A stretch of 52,176 bases of DNA from Ensifer aridi (GTDB taxonomy: Bacteria; Pseudomonadota; Alphaproteobacteria; Rhizobiales; Rhizobiaceae). A program made the translations under genes and the position numbers. Below, in pieces: positions 9,793 to 18,352 of this stretch. The notes beneath the pieces were generated by a model that worked only from the letters and a program-made list of their open reading frames with translations, had not been told where the DNA came from and made no database searches. Location of the stretch: assembly GCF_002078505.1 (NCBI RefSeq), contig NZ_LUAV01000036.1:994-53169 (forward strand). The letters are read 5' to 3'. Positions within the stretch are counted from its first letter, which is position 1, and each line of letters begins with the position of its first letter.

Positions 9793-11042
9793 CTATGAGA
9801 GCCTGTGGTACGGTATGTTGGATCTCGGGAAAACGGCCGTCCGCCAAACGACCGGAACAAGGATGAAGGCAACAGCCGGCAGCACCAGCCAGTTGACCGT
9901 CGTCCACCCGGAACTGTGCAAGAGCGATCCGGCGAAGAACGATGCGCAGGCAACCGTGCCAAAGACCAGGAAGTGATTCGCGCCCTGAGCCTTGCCGCGC
10001 TCGGCCGGGCAGTGGCAGTCTGCGACCATGGCCGTTGCGCCGATGAAGCCGAAATTCCAACCGACGCCCAAGAGGATCAGCGCGCCCCAGAAATGCGCGA
10101 TGTCCCACCCGCCGAGCGCAACAAGCGCCGATGCCCCGATCAGAACAAGTCCTACTGCGGCAACCCGCTCCTTGCCGAAGCGCGCCATCAGCCGACCGGT
10201 CACAAAGCTCGGCCCGAACATGGATAGCACATGCCACTGGATTCCGAGCGCGGCCGAGTCGACCGAGTGGCCATGTCCGACCATCGCCATCGGTGCGGCC
10301 GTCATGACGAAGGTCATGAGCCCGTAGGAGACGACGCCGGTAGCGACCGCCAGGAGGTAACGGGGCGAGCGAAGAATTTCCCAAAGCGTCCGCCCGCCGA
10401 CGATCTCCGAATGACTGTTTGCACAAAGCCGCGGTCGGCGAAGGCTGAGCAGGATCGGGATCGCGAGCGCGGCAAGAGCTGCCTGGCTTAAGAAACTCCC
10501 TGCGAAGGAGTGTGCGGGGAGTGCCTCGCGCGTCCAGATGACCAGTTGCGGGCCGATGATCGCCGCGATAAGGCCGCCCACCATCACGCGGGAAATGGCT
10601 CGGTCGCGGTCAGCTCCTTTAAGGCCGTCCGTCACGGCGAAACGGTAGCTCTGTACGTAAGCCGTGTAGAAGCCCGCAAGGAAGGTGCCGATACAGAAGA
10701 CGAGGAAGCTCGCCTGGACTATTCCCGTGGTTGCGATGAGCCCGGCGGCGACGCCGAGCGTGGCACCCACGACATAGCCGGTCCGACGGCCGAAGCGGCG
10801 CATCATGGCCGCAGCAGGCAGGGTGCCCACCGCAAGTCCGAGGTTCAGCAGGCTGACAAGGTGGCGGCTTGAGGATCGGACGCCAGTTGCTGACCGACGA
10901 GCCCGCCCAGCGAGATGATAATCGGGGAATTTGCTCCGCCGAGCGACTGGGCCGCCGTCAATACCCAGATGTTCCTCGCGGCGGTTTCATGCGATTCCGG
11001 CACAACTGTCCCGTTGCGGAGCGTCGGATCGACAATCCCCAT
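9793..11042 (-). pseudogene. MFS transporter, copy 2: nearly full length, frameshifted
   Basis: The N-terminal 65 residues start at ATG 11042 (WVLTAAQSLGGANSPIIISL) and run into a stop just after QAATLSAC. The remaining 345 residues continue in another frame from about 10850 (GTLPAAAMMRRFGRRTGYVV) to 9793. Together they make an MFS protein of about 410 residues with the usual 12 membrane segments and the loop motif MMRRFGRRTG. Compared with copy 1, four bases appear to be missing at the junction (ACCTTGTCAGC against ACCTTGCCGGTCAGT). Copy 1 breaks at a different place, so the two lesions are independent. Confidence 0.82.
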
Positions 11043-11079
11043 TCGAGCGTCTTTTCAGCTTCCTGGACATGCAGTCTGA

Positions 11080-11300
11080 TCAGGCCGGCATCTGCAGCAC
11101 GTCGGGGTGCTGGAGTGGGGCGTCCTTGATCCAGATCTGCGCGCCTTCCGGTCCGGTCATCGCTTCAAGCGACTCACCCGCAGGCAAGCGCCCCCAACTC
11201 TGAGGCTCTAACCGTTCGCCGTGATTCGTCATCCCTCCGGCAACAATGAGAAATTCGAGGCCATGAGTTGGACGAGGGTAGCGAGACTGAGGAGAGTGCA
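11080..11300 (-). pseudogene. Cupin-domain protein, C-terminal fragment
   Basis: The frame reads LEFLIVAGGMTNHGERLEPQ, then SWGRLPAGESLEAMTGPEG and AQIWIKDAPLQ. This is the second half of a ChrR-like cupin barrel, with the gly/pro turn pattern of these proteins. The upstream half (metal-binding histidines) is not in the same frame. It probably marks a truncated gene upstream of the MFS copy. Confidence 0.55.
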
Positions 11301-11526
11301 AGAGACGCCAGCAGCGGCCATTCCATTGAGCGAGCTGCCGCCTTCGCCTTGCGAACACAACATAAGCGGCCGCGGCCGACCACTCAGATCCTCCTTCGGA
11401 GCGGACTGGCGGCCTCGGGTCCAGACTCGCCGAAGCCACGTCTCGGGCTCCTGCCAACTTGCTCCAAATCGATGTCGAATGCCTTACCCAGCAAGGGGCG
11501 AGCATCAGTTCACAACTCTACCAGGC

Positions 11527-11551
11527 GGGTCCGCGCCGTCGGCGCGGACCC
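11527..11551 (-). terminator. Hairpin downstream of groEL
   Basis: A perfect 11-bp stem (GGGTCCGCGCC / GGCGCGGACCC) with a 3-base loop, 12 bases after the groEL stop. There is no U tract, so it may act as a terminator only with help, or protect the 3' end of the mRNA. Confidence 0.6.
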
Positions 11552-11563
11552 CGTTCGCATCGG

Positions 11564-13192
11564 TCAGAAGTCCATGCCTCCGGGCGGCATCGGTGGAACC
11601 GGCGCTTCCTTCTTCGGCTTCTCGGCGACCATTGCCTCGGTGGTAATCAGCAGTCCGGCGATCGAGGCGGCGTCCTGCAACGCGGTGCGGACGACCTTGA
11701 CCGGGTCGATCACGCCCTGCTCATAAAGGTCACCGAACTCGTTGGTCTGGGCGTTCCAGCCATAGCCAAATTCGGACTTCTCGCGCAGCTTACCGACGAT
11801 GATCGAACCTTCGGCACCCGCGTTCTCGGCGATCTGGCGCACTGGCGCTTCGATCGCACGGCGAACGATCTCGATGCCGTGCCTCTGGTCGGGGTTCTCG
11901 GTCTCAACGCTGTCCAGAGCCGTGACGGCTCGCAGGAAAGCGACGCCACCGCCAGGCAGCACGCCCTCCTCGACAGCCGCCCGCGTTGCATGCATCGCGT
12001 CATCGACGCGGTCCTTGCGTTCCTTGACTTCGACCTCGGTCGAGCCACCGACGCGGATCACCGCAACACCGCCTGCGAGCTTGGCGAGACGCTCCTGCAG
12101 CTTCTCGCGATCATAGTCCGAGGTGGTCTCCTCGATCTGCGCCTTGATCTGGGCGACGCGGCCCTGAATTTCCGTCTTCGAACCAGCGCCGTCGACAATG
12201 GTCGTATTTTCCTTTTCGACAACCACCTTCTTGGCGCGGCCGAGCATCTCGAGCGTGACGTTCTCAAGCTTGATTCCGAGGTCCTCGGAAATTGCCGTGC
12301 CTCCCGTCAGGATGGCGATGTCTTCGAGGATCGCCTTACGGCGGTCGCCAAAACCAGGAGCTTTCACGGCAGCCACCTTCAGGCCGCCACGCAGCTTGTT
12401 GACGACGAGCGTGGCGAGCGCTTCACCCTCGACGTCCTCGGCGATAATCAGCAGCGGTTTGCCGGATTGAACAACCAGTTCGAGAACTGGAAGCAGCGCC
12501 TGCAGATTGGACAGCTTCTTCTCGTGGATGAGCACATAGGGCTCCTCCAGCTCGACGCGCATCTTGTCAGGATTGGTCACGAAATAAGGCGAGAGGTAAC
12601 CGCGGTCGAACTGCATGCCTTCCACGACCTCGAGCTCCGTGACCGCGGTCTTAGCTTCCTCGACCGTGATCACGCCTTCATTGCCGACCCTTTCCATCGC
12701 CTCTGCCAGGAAGCGGCCAACCTCCGTGTCACCATTGGCCGAGATGGTGCCGACCTGGGCGATCTCATCGTTTTTGGTGACTTTGCGGGCGTTCCTCCGC
12801 AGCTCCTCGACCACCGCGTCCACCGCCTTGTCGACGCCACGCTTGAGGTCCATTGGGTTCATGCCGGAGGCGACCGCTTTCGCTCCTTCCCTGACGATCG
12901 CCTGCGCGAGAACCGTTGCCGTGGTGGTGCCGTCACCGGCGATGTCACTGGTCTTCGACGCCACTTCGCGCACCATCTGGGCGCCCATGTTCTCGAACTT
13001 GTCCTCGAGCTCGATCTCCTTGGCGACAGTGACGCCGTCCTTCGTGATCCGCGGAGCGCCGAACGACTTGTCGAGTACCACGTTGCGACCCTTTGGGCCC
13101 AACGTCACCTTCACCGCATTGGCGAGAATGTCGACGCCGCGCAGCATCTTCTCGCGGGCTTCGGTATGGAATCTCACTTCCTTGGCAGCCAT
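11564..13192 (-). CDS. groEL: Chaperonin GroEL (60 kDa)
   Basis: A 542-residue chaperonin, the exact family length. It begins MAAKEVRFHTEAREKMLRGV, carries the ATP-site motifs VTLGPKGRNVVLDK and GDGTTTATVLAQAI (about 86-99, with the catalytic Asp87), and ends in the flexible tail PPMPPGGMDF. It forms the tetradecameric folding chamber in the cytoplasm with GroES. A strong AGGAAGGA site precedes ATG 13192. It is co-transcribed with groES, 55 bases upstream. Rhizobia usually carry several groESL copies with different regulation. The CIRCE element makes this a HrcA-controlled copy. Confidence 0.98.
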   Translation of the reverse strand: MAAKEVRFHTEAREKMLRGVDILANAVKVTLGPKGRNVVLDKSFGAPRITKDGVTVAKEIELEDKFENMGAQMVREVASKTSDIAGDGTTTATVLAQAIVREGAKAVASGMNPMDLKRGVDKAVDAVVEELRRNARKVTKNDEIAQVGTISANGDTEVGRFLAEAMERVGNEGVITVEEAKTAVTELEVVEGMQFDRGYLSPYFVTNPDKMRVELEEPYVLIHEKKLSNLQALLPVLELVVQSGKPLLIIAEDVEGEALATLVVNKLRGGLKVAAVKAPGFGDRRKAILEDIAILTGGTAISEDLGIKLENVTLEMLGRAKKVVVEKENTTIVDGAGSKTEIQGRVAQIKAQIEETTSDYDREKLQERLAKLAGGVAVIRVGGSTEVEVKERKDRVDDAMHATRAAVEEGVLPGGGVAFLRAVTALDSVETENPDQRHGIEIVRRAIEAPVRQIAENAGAEGSIIVGKLREKSEFGYGWNAQTNEFGDLYEQGVIDPVKVVRTALQDAASIAGLLITTEAMVAEKPKKEAPVPPMPPGGMDF

Positions 13193-13247
13193 TATTGTAT
13201 TCCTTCCTGGGTCAGAATTTCTTGTCTGGCATGGGTCCGGATCGGCA

Positions 13248-13562
13248 CTAGGCTGCGTTTCTCGCTGCGGCGTCGATCTCGATCACGCCCATCACATCGG
13301 ATTCCTTCATGATCAGAAGCTCCTCACCATTGAGCTTGATTTCTGTGCCGGCCCATTTGCCGAACAGAATGCGGTCGCCGGCTTTGACGTCGAGCTCGAC
13401 GAGCTTGCCGCTGTCATCGCGCGCGCCCGGGCCAACGGCGATGACCTCGCCTTCCTGCGGCTTTTCCTTCGCCGTGTCGGGTATGATGATGCCCCCGGCC
13501 GTCTTTTCCTCGGCTTCAATGCGGCGCACCAGGATGCGGTCATGTAAGGGACGGAATGTCAT
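13248..13562 (-). CDS. groES: Co-chaperonin GroES (10 kDa)
   Basis: A 104-residue co-chaperonin: FRPLHDRILVRRIEAEEKTA at the N-terminus, the mobile loop GGIIIPDTAKEKPQ and the closing strand ESDVMGVIE. ATG 13562 is chosen because FRPLHDR is the conserved beginning and a GAGGAG ribosome site lies 8 bases upstream; starts further upstream would add unrelated residues. It caps GroEL and is the first gene of the operon. Confidence 0.97.
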   Translation of the reverse strand: MTFRPLHDRILVRRIEAEEKTAGGIIIPDTAKEKPQEGEVIAVGPGARDDSGKLVELDVKAGDRILFGKWAGTEIKLNGEELLIMKESDVMGVIEIDAAARNAA

Positions 13563-13706
13563 GTTGCTCTCCTCGTCGACAAACAGATTTTTAGAGGATC
13601 CTCGGCGCCGCATCCGATGCGAATCCGACGCCCGCACGATGTTTTGGCACCGCGCCAATCGATCTGGTTTCTGGCGTTTCGAGTTTCAAGAGGGCGACAA
13701 AATTTT

Positions 13707-13733
13707 TTAGCACTCCACCACATGGAGTGCTAA
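13707..13733. promoter_or_regulatory. CIRCE operator (HrcA site)
   Basis: TTAGCACTC-N9-GAGTGCTAA, a perfect match to the CIRCE consensus, 145 bases upstream of the groES start. HrcA binds this inverted repeat and represses groESL until heat stress. The match is exact in both arms. A CTTGAAA just downstream resembles a heat-shock sigma -35 box, but no good -10 was found. Confidence 0.97.
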
Positions 13734-14118
13734 AGCCATGATTTGGCGCCACGATTTGGGCCGATCTCTGATCTAATGGTCTCGGCTCCACCTCTTGACG
13801 CGACGCTCTAGACTCCCCCGGGAGATTATTTTGGACCAATCGTCACGGATAGGGCTCATCGCACCAACTCCAAGCTTGGAGGGTGAAGCACAGGCATCTT
13901 CCCGTGACGGCGGCGCCATTGGCAAGCAACCGTCAATTGAGGGTAGTCCACCCGCAGATCCTTATTGGGCGGGTAGGACTTTAGTCCAGCGCCCGGTGCC
14001 AAAGGTCCGAAGCCGGTTGCAAAATAGCTTTACCGACGCACAATCGGAGGTAATCGAAAACACGCACGGACTGTTGTTTCTCACCCAGTCCTAGCCAGTT
14101 CTATCGGGGTTATTAGTT
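13734..14118. other. Intergenic region upstream of groESL
   Basis: About 385 bases. The left end should hold the groESL promoter beyond CIRCE. A frame at 13795-14094 has no recognisable features and I do not call it. Confidence 0.35.
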
Positions 14119-14358
14119 ATGGCGATGTTGGAAAGTAGATGGAAAAATCGAATTTCCGATCTCGCTTGGGGCGTCACATCCGGTCCCGGGTCAACGGCAA
14201 TCTATATAGCAGCCGCCATGTTGATTGCCGCTTTCGCGAGCGCAAAGACAGGCATTCCGGGATACATACTTGTGGCGGCAGCGGTTGTGTTGGTGCTGTT
14301 CATCGATCCCTCGGAGAAGATGCGAAGACACCGACCACGGCGGCGCCCGCGCCGATGA
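14119..14358 (+). CDS. Small hypothetical membrane protein
   Basis: A 79-residue frame with two hydrophobic stretches (about 25-43 and 48-62: IYIAAAMLIAAFA and GYILVAAAVVLVLFI), then an arginine-rich end. The layout (short, two-helix hairpin, positive tail) fits a small inner-membrane protein. No family was recognised and the ribosome site is weak, so it may be non-coding. Confidence 0.35.
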   Translation: MAMLESRWKNRISDLAWGVTSGPGSTAIYIAAAMLIAAFASAKTGIPGYILVAAAVVLVLFIDPSEKMRRHRPRRRPRR

Positions 14359-14615
14359 AGATTGCGGGTCCAGATCGGGAAGCCCGACGCGGTCCCGTGA
14401 TGGGTCCCCAGAGCGAGGCCCCGATAGTTTCTTCTAGGTAACAGCGCTCTGGGGCTTCACCATCTGGAAGCGCGCTTGGCGCTTCCCGGTACCTTGCGGC
14501 ACAGAGCCGGGCTGACAACACCCGACCCCTTTGCTCTTCAGTGCCCATTCGGGATCGATCTCCGAAACTAAGCGGCGGAATGAACGTTAAGATTAAAGCA
14601 AGAAGGAGACGAGCC

Positions 14616-14889
14616 ATGAAACTCATGGCCATAGCTGCCGCCGCCGGCATGGCGTTCGCGGTTCTCGCCGGGAATGCAGTGGCCGATCCTTGGAAGGACG
14701 AAAGCGGCCATGGGCGCTGGCATTCCTACGGCTACCTATGATGAACCCCGCTACGAGCGCAGAGCCTACAAAGAAGAATACCGTCGCGGCCGCTGCAAGA
14801 TCGAGCGCAAGTGGGACGATGACGAGTATAAGGAAGAGATCAAGTGTAAGCGCGGTGCTCGACCGGTCTACGGATATTATCGGTGGTAG
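14616..14889 (+). pseudogene. Small secreted protein, frameshifted
   Basis: Starts at ATG 14616 with AAGGAG upstream. A clear signal peptide (MKLMAIAAAAGMAFAVLAG, cleavage after NAVA) leads to DPWKDESGHGRWHSYG, then the frame runs into TGA. The rest (YDEPRYERRAYKEEYRRG, then CKIERKWDDDEYKEE and GYYRW) continues in another frame to 14889. Removing one C near 14735 (TACCTAT to TACTAT) restores a protein of about 90 residues. The charged, Tyr- and Arg-rich mature part with two Cys suggests a periplasmic peptide. It resembles small uncharacterised rhizobial exported proteins as I remember them. Confidence 0.65.
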
Positions 14890-15925
14890 GAAGGTCGCCG
14901 AACCGCTCGCGAACGGGATCTCGATATAAACCGTGGCAGGCCTGTCCTTCAGGCTTTCGAAGCTCACATCATTCCCGCTGACACTGCGCTGGATGTCTTG
15001 GTCCTTCCATTCATACAGCTTGCTGCTCAGGGTCTCCTGCAGGACCTTCAGTCCACGCTGCGCATCCTTCTCAAGAATGGCGCGCGCCGCGTCGGCAGAT
15101 GGCGGAAAGGCTTCCATCTCCCTGGCGATTTTAAGAAGATTGACACCCTTCAGGGATGCCATTTGGCAGACAGTTGCCAGTGTCCGGCGGTGCGGCGGCG
15201 CCTTGTAGCGTACGAACATGATGACCGCCGTCATGAAGCCGACCGCGTCTTCGGCAAAAAACGACGGCGACTTCGGATCACGCGGGAACATTTGCTGCGC
15301 GATGGAGCGCGCATCTGCCTCCCGGCGCACCCGACTGACGGGATCAAAGCGATGGACGGGCTTGCCTGAACCTTCGTCCAGGGGAGCGATCCAGTACACC
15401 GGCCCCAACCTGCTCCGCCGTTGCGAGGTGGCCTCGAACAGCTCTCCCTTGGGGTCCAACACAACGCAGCTGCCCTGATAGCGCAGCAGGCTGGTATGAT
15501 CGTGGTTTTGCCCTTTCCCGATCGTGTCGGGGCGATGGTCAGGAGATGACCGTCACCATCCCAATGGACAAAGCCGGCTGGGGTGGCCTCGGCGTCGTCG
15601 CTGAACGTTCCAAGCAGGAGGGACCGTGGACTGTCAAAATGCATCCCTGTTCCGAAGGTATGGCTGGAGATCCGACGAAGACGGCCATTTGGCCGAGCCG
15701 TAAAGCGGCGGCGGATCGATAAGCTGGCGCTCGCGCTCCCGGCGGTCGGCAAGATCACGCTTGGTCCGCTCGATAATGGGTCGTGGATCGCGGCCGGCAC
15801 GGACTGCCGCTTCGACCGCATCGGCGACCTCGGTGCCGTAGAGTTTCTCGGCCCGACGCCTCGCCGAGCGGGCCATCAGGTGTCGTCCCGCCTTGAGACC
15901 CCATTGTCCCCATTTTAGCGCGCTT
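14890..15925 (-). pseudogene. VirD4/TraG-type coupling protein, broken fragment
   Basis: Three consecutive pieces on the minus strand in alternating frames. First, from about 15920, WGLKAGRHLMARSARRRAEK to YGSAKWPSSSDLQ. Second, GFVHWDGDGHLLTIAPTRSG with the Walker A region (APTRSGKGKTT) near 15510. Third, VVLDPKGELFEATSQRR through VYIEIPFASG near 14900. Such ATPases feed DNA-protein complexes into type IV secretion channels. The N-terminal membrane anchor and about the last third are absent, and at least two frameshifts are needed. It is a relic of a conjugation region. Confidence 0.75.
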
Positions 15926-16110
15926 CAGAAATCGCGTTCGAGATCACCGAACGGATCAAACTTATTAGTCACACTCTTGCCCCAGCTCAACTATGGCGAG
16001 AATAGCAACTAAGCCTAGAAAATCAACGGGATTCAACGCACGGTGAACGCTACCGCAAGGAAAGCCAAATGCATAAGGGCGGAACCGCCATGCATCGAGG
16101 CTGCCATGAA

Positions 16111-16206
16111 CACCGCTCACGCGTGAACACGCGCGGTGGGCATGAACAAGACAACAGCCGTATCCACGGCTGACGCAAACCGGTCACAGCCTCCGGAACC
16201 GGAGGC
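16111..16206. repeat. Cluster of three consecutive hairpins
   Basis: Three perfect inverted repeats lie within 96 bases: CGCGTG-AA-CACGCG (16120-16133), flanked by the outer arms CACCG/CGGTG (16111-16115 and 16134-16138); CAGCCGT-ATCC-ACGGCTG (16155-16172); and GCCTCCGG-AA-CCGGAGGC (16189-16206). They lie in an otherwise empty 390-base gap between the coupling-protein relic and the TIR gene. Possible roles are a structured leader or small RNA, terminators, or a recombination site. Confidence 0.6.
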
Positions 16207-16319
16207 GTCAGCTGTAAATGCGTGTTGAAGCGACCGAACGGGGAGCGGGACAAACACAAACAGAGATCTTGTCACGCAGATGCGAAGCGTCCCATAGTCC
16301 GCGCAGCAAAGGGGGAGAC

Positions 16320-17291
16320 ATGCCGACCGTCTTTTTTTCATATTCGCACGCAGATGAGGGGCTGAGGGATCAGCTCGAAAAGCAGTTGTCCATGCTCAAA
16401 CGACAGGGCGTGATTGAGACCTGGCACGACCGCCGCATCGGCGCCGGCGAAGATATCCATCGTGCGATTGACGATCACATCAATACGGACGACATCATCC
16501 TGCTGCTCGTCAGCGCCGACTTCATAGCCTCGGATTACTGTTACGACATCGAAATGCAGCGTGCGATGGAGCGCCACCACAGCGGTGAAGCCATTGTCAT
16601 TCCCGTCATTCTTCGGGCATGCGACTGGCACCACGCGCCGTTTGGAAAGCTGAATGCGGTTCCTCGGGACGGCAAACCGATCACGCAATGGCCCGATATC
16701 GACGAGGCCTTCCTGCAAGTCGCCAAGGCCGTGCGCGAAGCAGCTGGGCGGGTAACCCGAACGGTCTCGGCTCCGCCTGCACGGGCCGCTGCGGCTGCTG
16801 CGCCTGCGGCGTCGCCAGCTCCTCAATCCCTCGGCCCGCGGTCGAGCAATCTGCGGCTCGCGAAGAGCTTCACTCAAAGGGACAAGGACCAGTTCAAACA
16901 CGACACGTTCGAATACATTGCCCGTTTCTTCGAGAACTCCCTTAAGGAGCTTGGCGAGCGAAACGCCGGTCTCGAGGGCGTTTTCCGACGGGTTGACGCG
17001 AACAGGTTCTTCGCCACAATCTACCGCGACGGCAAGGATGTGGCACGGGGCACCGTCTATCTGGGTGGGGAGACGTGGGGACGAGGCATCAATTACGTTC
17101 ACGGTGAGACGACCAGCAGCAATAGCTCGAATGAGTCCCTGAACGTCGAGGCCGACGATCAGACGCTCTACTTGACAAGTATGGGCATGGCGTCGTTTGG
17201 GCGGGATCGCGATCAGAAACTTTCACAAGAAGGGGCCGCCGAACTGCTATGGGCGATCCTTATCGCCCCTCTTCAGGGGACGCGCTATTAA
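16320..17291 (+). CDS. TIR-domain protein (putative NADase effector)
   Basis: A 323-residue protein. An N-terminal TIR domain (about 1-135) starts VFFSYSHADEGLRDQLEKQL and includes SDYCYDIEMQRAME, whose Glu78 sits where TIR NADases have their catalytic Glu. A Pro/Ala-rich linker (about 158-178) joins a C-terminal domain (about 185-315: NRFFATIYRDGKDVARGTVY, then GINYVHGE). That domain looks like a conserved but unnamed module. ATG 16320 is preceded by GGGGGAGA. Bacterial TIR proteins often kill infected cells by NAD+ depletion. A partner gene starts 10 bases downstream. Confidence 0.85.
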   Translation: MPTVFFSYSHADEGLRDQLEKQLSMLKRQGVIETWHDRRIGAGEDIHRAIDDHINTDDIILLLVSADFIASDYCYDIEMQRAMERHHSGEAIVIPVILRACDWHHAPFGKLNAVPRDGKPITQWPDIDEAFLQVAKAVREAAGRVTRTVSAPPARAAAAAAPAASPAPQSLGPRSSNLRLAKSFTQRDKDQFKHDTFEYIARFFENSLKELGERNAGLEGVFRRVDANRFFATIYRDGKDVARGTVYLGGETWGRGINYVHGETTSSNSSNESLNVEADDQTLYLTSMGMASFGRDRDQKLSQEGAAELLWAILIAPLQGTRY

Positions 17292-17301
17292 GGGAAAGCA
17301 T

Positions 17302-17787
17302 ATGCTGTCACCGAATGAATTCACGATCGGCACGCTGGGGAGCGCCGCGCCTCTCAGCCTTATCCTGCCACGAACGAAATACGAGGCGACCATGCTGGTC
17401 GGCCATGTCGACAAAGCGCCTGCGGCTGTCTTTCTTTCAGGAGAGTTCGCTTTCCGATACTTTCCGAGTACGGCAAACGACAGTTGGCGAGGCCTTATTA
17501 TTCCGGGTGTCCGTGTAGAGGTGGACGAGACCAGTGTCTTCGATCCGGGCCAAACCTCGGCTCCCTTGGGCGCGGCTATCCGAACCGATACGCGTCTTGC
17601 CATACGGGTAAAGAGCGAGCATTCCCTCACCGGATCATCCGCCGTTACGCTTCACGACGAGCTGGCATCGGCCGGAGATCTTGGCGCGGGGTTCACGAAG
17701 TGGCAGATCGCCATCGGGGAGGGACCGACGAAGCGGGTGCTCTGGCAAAAATCCGACGAGGGTGAAGCCGCTAAATCATCCGCCTGA
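17302..17787 (+). CDS. Hypothetical protein paired with the TIR gene
   Basis: A 161-residue protein beginning MLSPNEFTIGTLGSAAPLSL, with an AAGGGAAAG ribosome site. It follows the TIR gene by 10 bases, so the two are probably co-expressed. It is predicted to be mainly beta-strand, with short alternating hydrophobic runs and few Cys. No signal peptide, membrane helix or known family was recognised. By position it could sense, regulate or assist the TIR protein. Its 3' end overlaps the convergent fic gene by 17 bases. Confidence 0.65.
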   Translation: MLSPNEFTIGTLGSAAPLSLILPRTKYEATMLVGHVDKAPAAVFLSGEFAFRYFPSTANDSWRGLIIPGVRVEVDETSVFDPGQTSAPLGAAIRTDTRLAIRVKSEHSLTGSSAVTLHDELASAGDLGAGFTKWQIAIGEGPTKRVLWQKSDEGEAAKSSA

Positions 17788-18349
17788 TTTCGGCGCCCAA
17801 CGGCGCCAGGTCGCCGCTGAAGCTCCGGATCATGGCGTCCAGAAACCGCTTCGGCTCCAGCTTGCTCTCGTCGAGCTCGTACCCCGCATTGCGGGTGAGC
17901 ATCGTCAGGAAGACCAGTTGGATGCGGCCGTTGCCTTCGCGAAATGGATGAATCGCGTTGATCTCCGCGAGAAACCAGCTTGCGCCTTCGGCGAAGGCAT
18001 CCTTGCTTTCCGTCCTGGCAAGGTGGTCGCGAGCGGCCAGTTCGGCAAATAGGCGATTGGCTTCCCCTTCAATATATTCCGGATAGCAAAACCAGTTCTC
18101 ACCCTTGCCGGTGCGGATAGTCCGTGTTTGCCCGGCCCATTCATAAACGTCCTGGAAGAAGTGTCGGTGTAACGCGCGATAGTGGGCGAAATCCAGATTG
18201 CCGTCCGGAAGCGCTTCCCGCGCACGGGAATCGAACATTAGTTGCTCGAACTCATCCAGCTCGTTCTGATCCTGAATATCCGCCCTGTTGCGCAGCACAT
18301 GGGTGCCGGGATAGCACAGCGGATCTTCGACGGCATTGTAACGGACCAC
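17771..18349 (-). CDS. Fic/DOC-family AMP-transferase
   Basis: A 192-residue Fic protein. The active-site motif HPFREGNGR (134-142) matches HPFx(D/E)GNGR, with catalytic His134, and the flap before it (about 75-92: TRTIRTGKGENWFCYP) binds the target. Fic enzymes transfer AMP to protein Tyr/Thr residues. In toxin form (VbhT, FicT) they block topoisomerases. The GTG start at 18349 comes 3 bases after a 69-residue gene, as in Fic toxin-antitoxin pairs. No inhibitory helix of the self-contained type is evident at either end, so inhibition should come from the partner. Confidence 0.9.
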   Translation of the reverse strand: MVRYNAVEDPLCYPGTHVLRNRADIQDQNELDEFEQLMFDSRAREALPDGNLDFAHYRALHRHFFQDVYEWAGQTRTIRTGKGENWFCYPEYIEGEANRLFAELAARDHLARTESKDAFAEGASWFLAEINAIHPFREGNGRIQLVFLTMLTRNAGYELDESKLEPKRFLDAMIRSFSGDLAPLGAEIRRMI

Positions 18350-18352
18350 CCG

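Noticed and set aside
11459..13312. Long plus-strand frame of 617 codons opposite groEL
   Set aside because: It is the mirror of groEL, whose every motif is intact on the minus strand. GC-rich coding often leaves long antisense frames.
14541..14741. A complete 66-aa protein ending at 14741
   Set aside because: The true start is ATG 14616. The frame ends in a shift, and the continuation lies in another frame to 14889.
16320..18349. TIR-partner-Fic as a Thoeris or CBASS system
   Set aside because: There is no SLOG-type ThsA, no cyclase, and Fic is convergent on the other strand with its own antitoxin-like gene.
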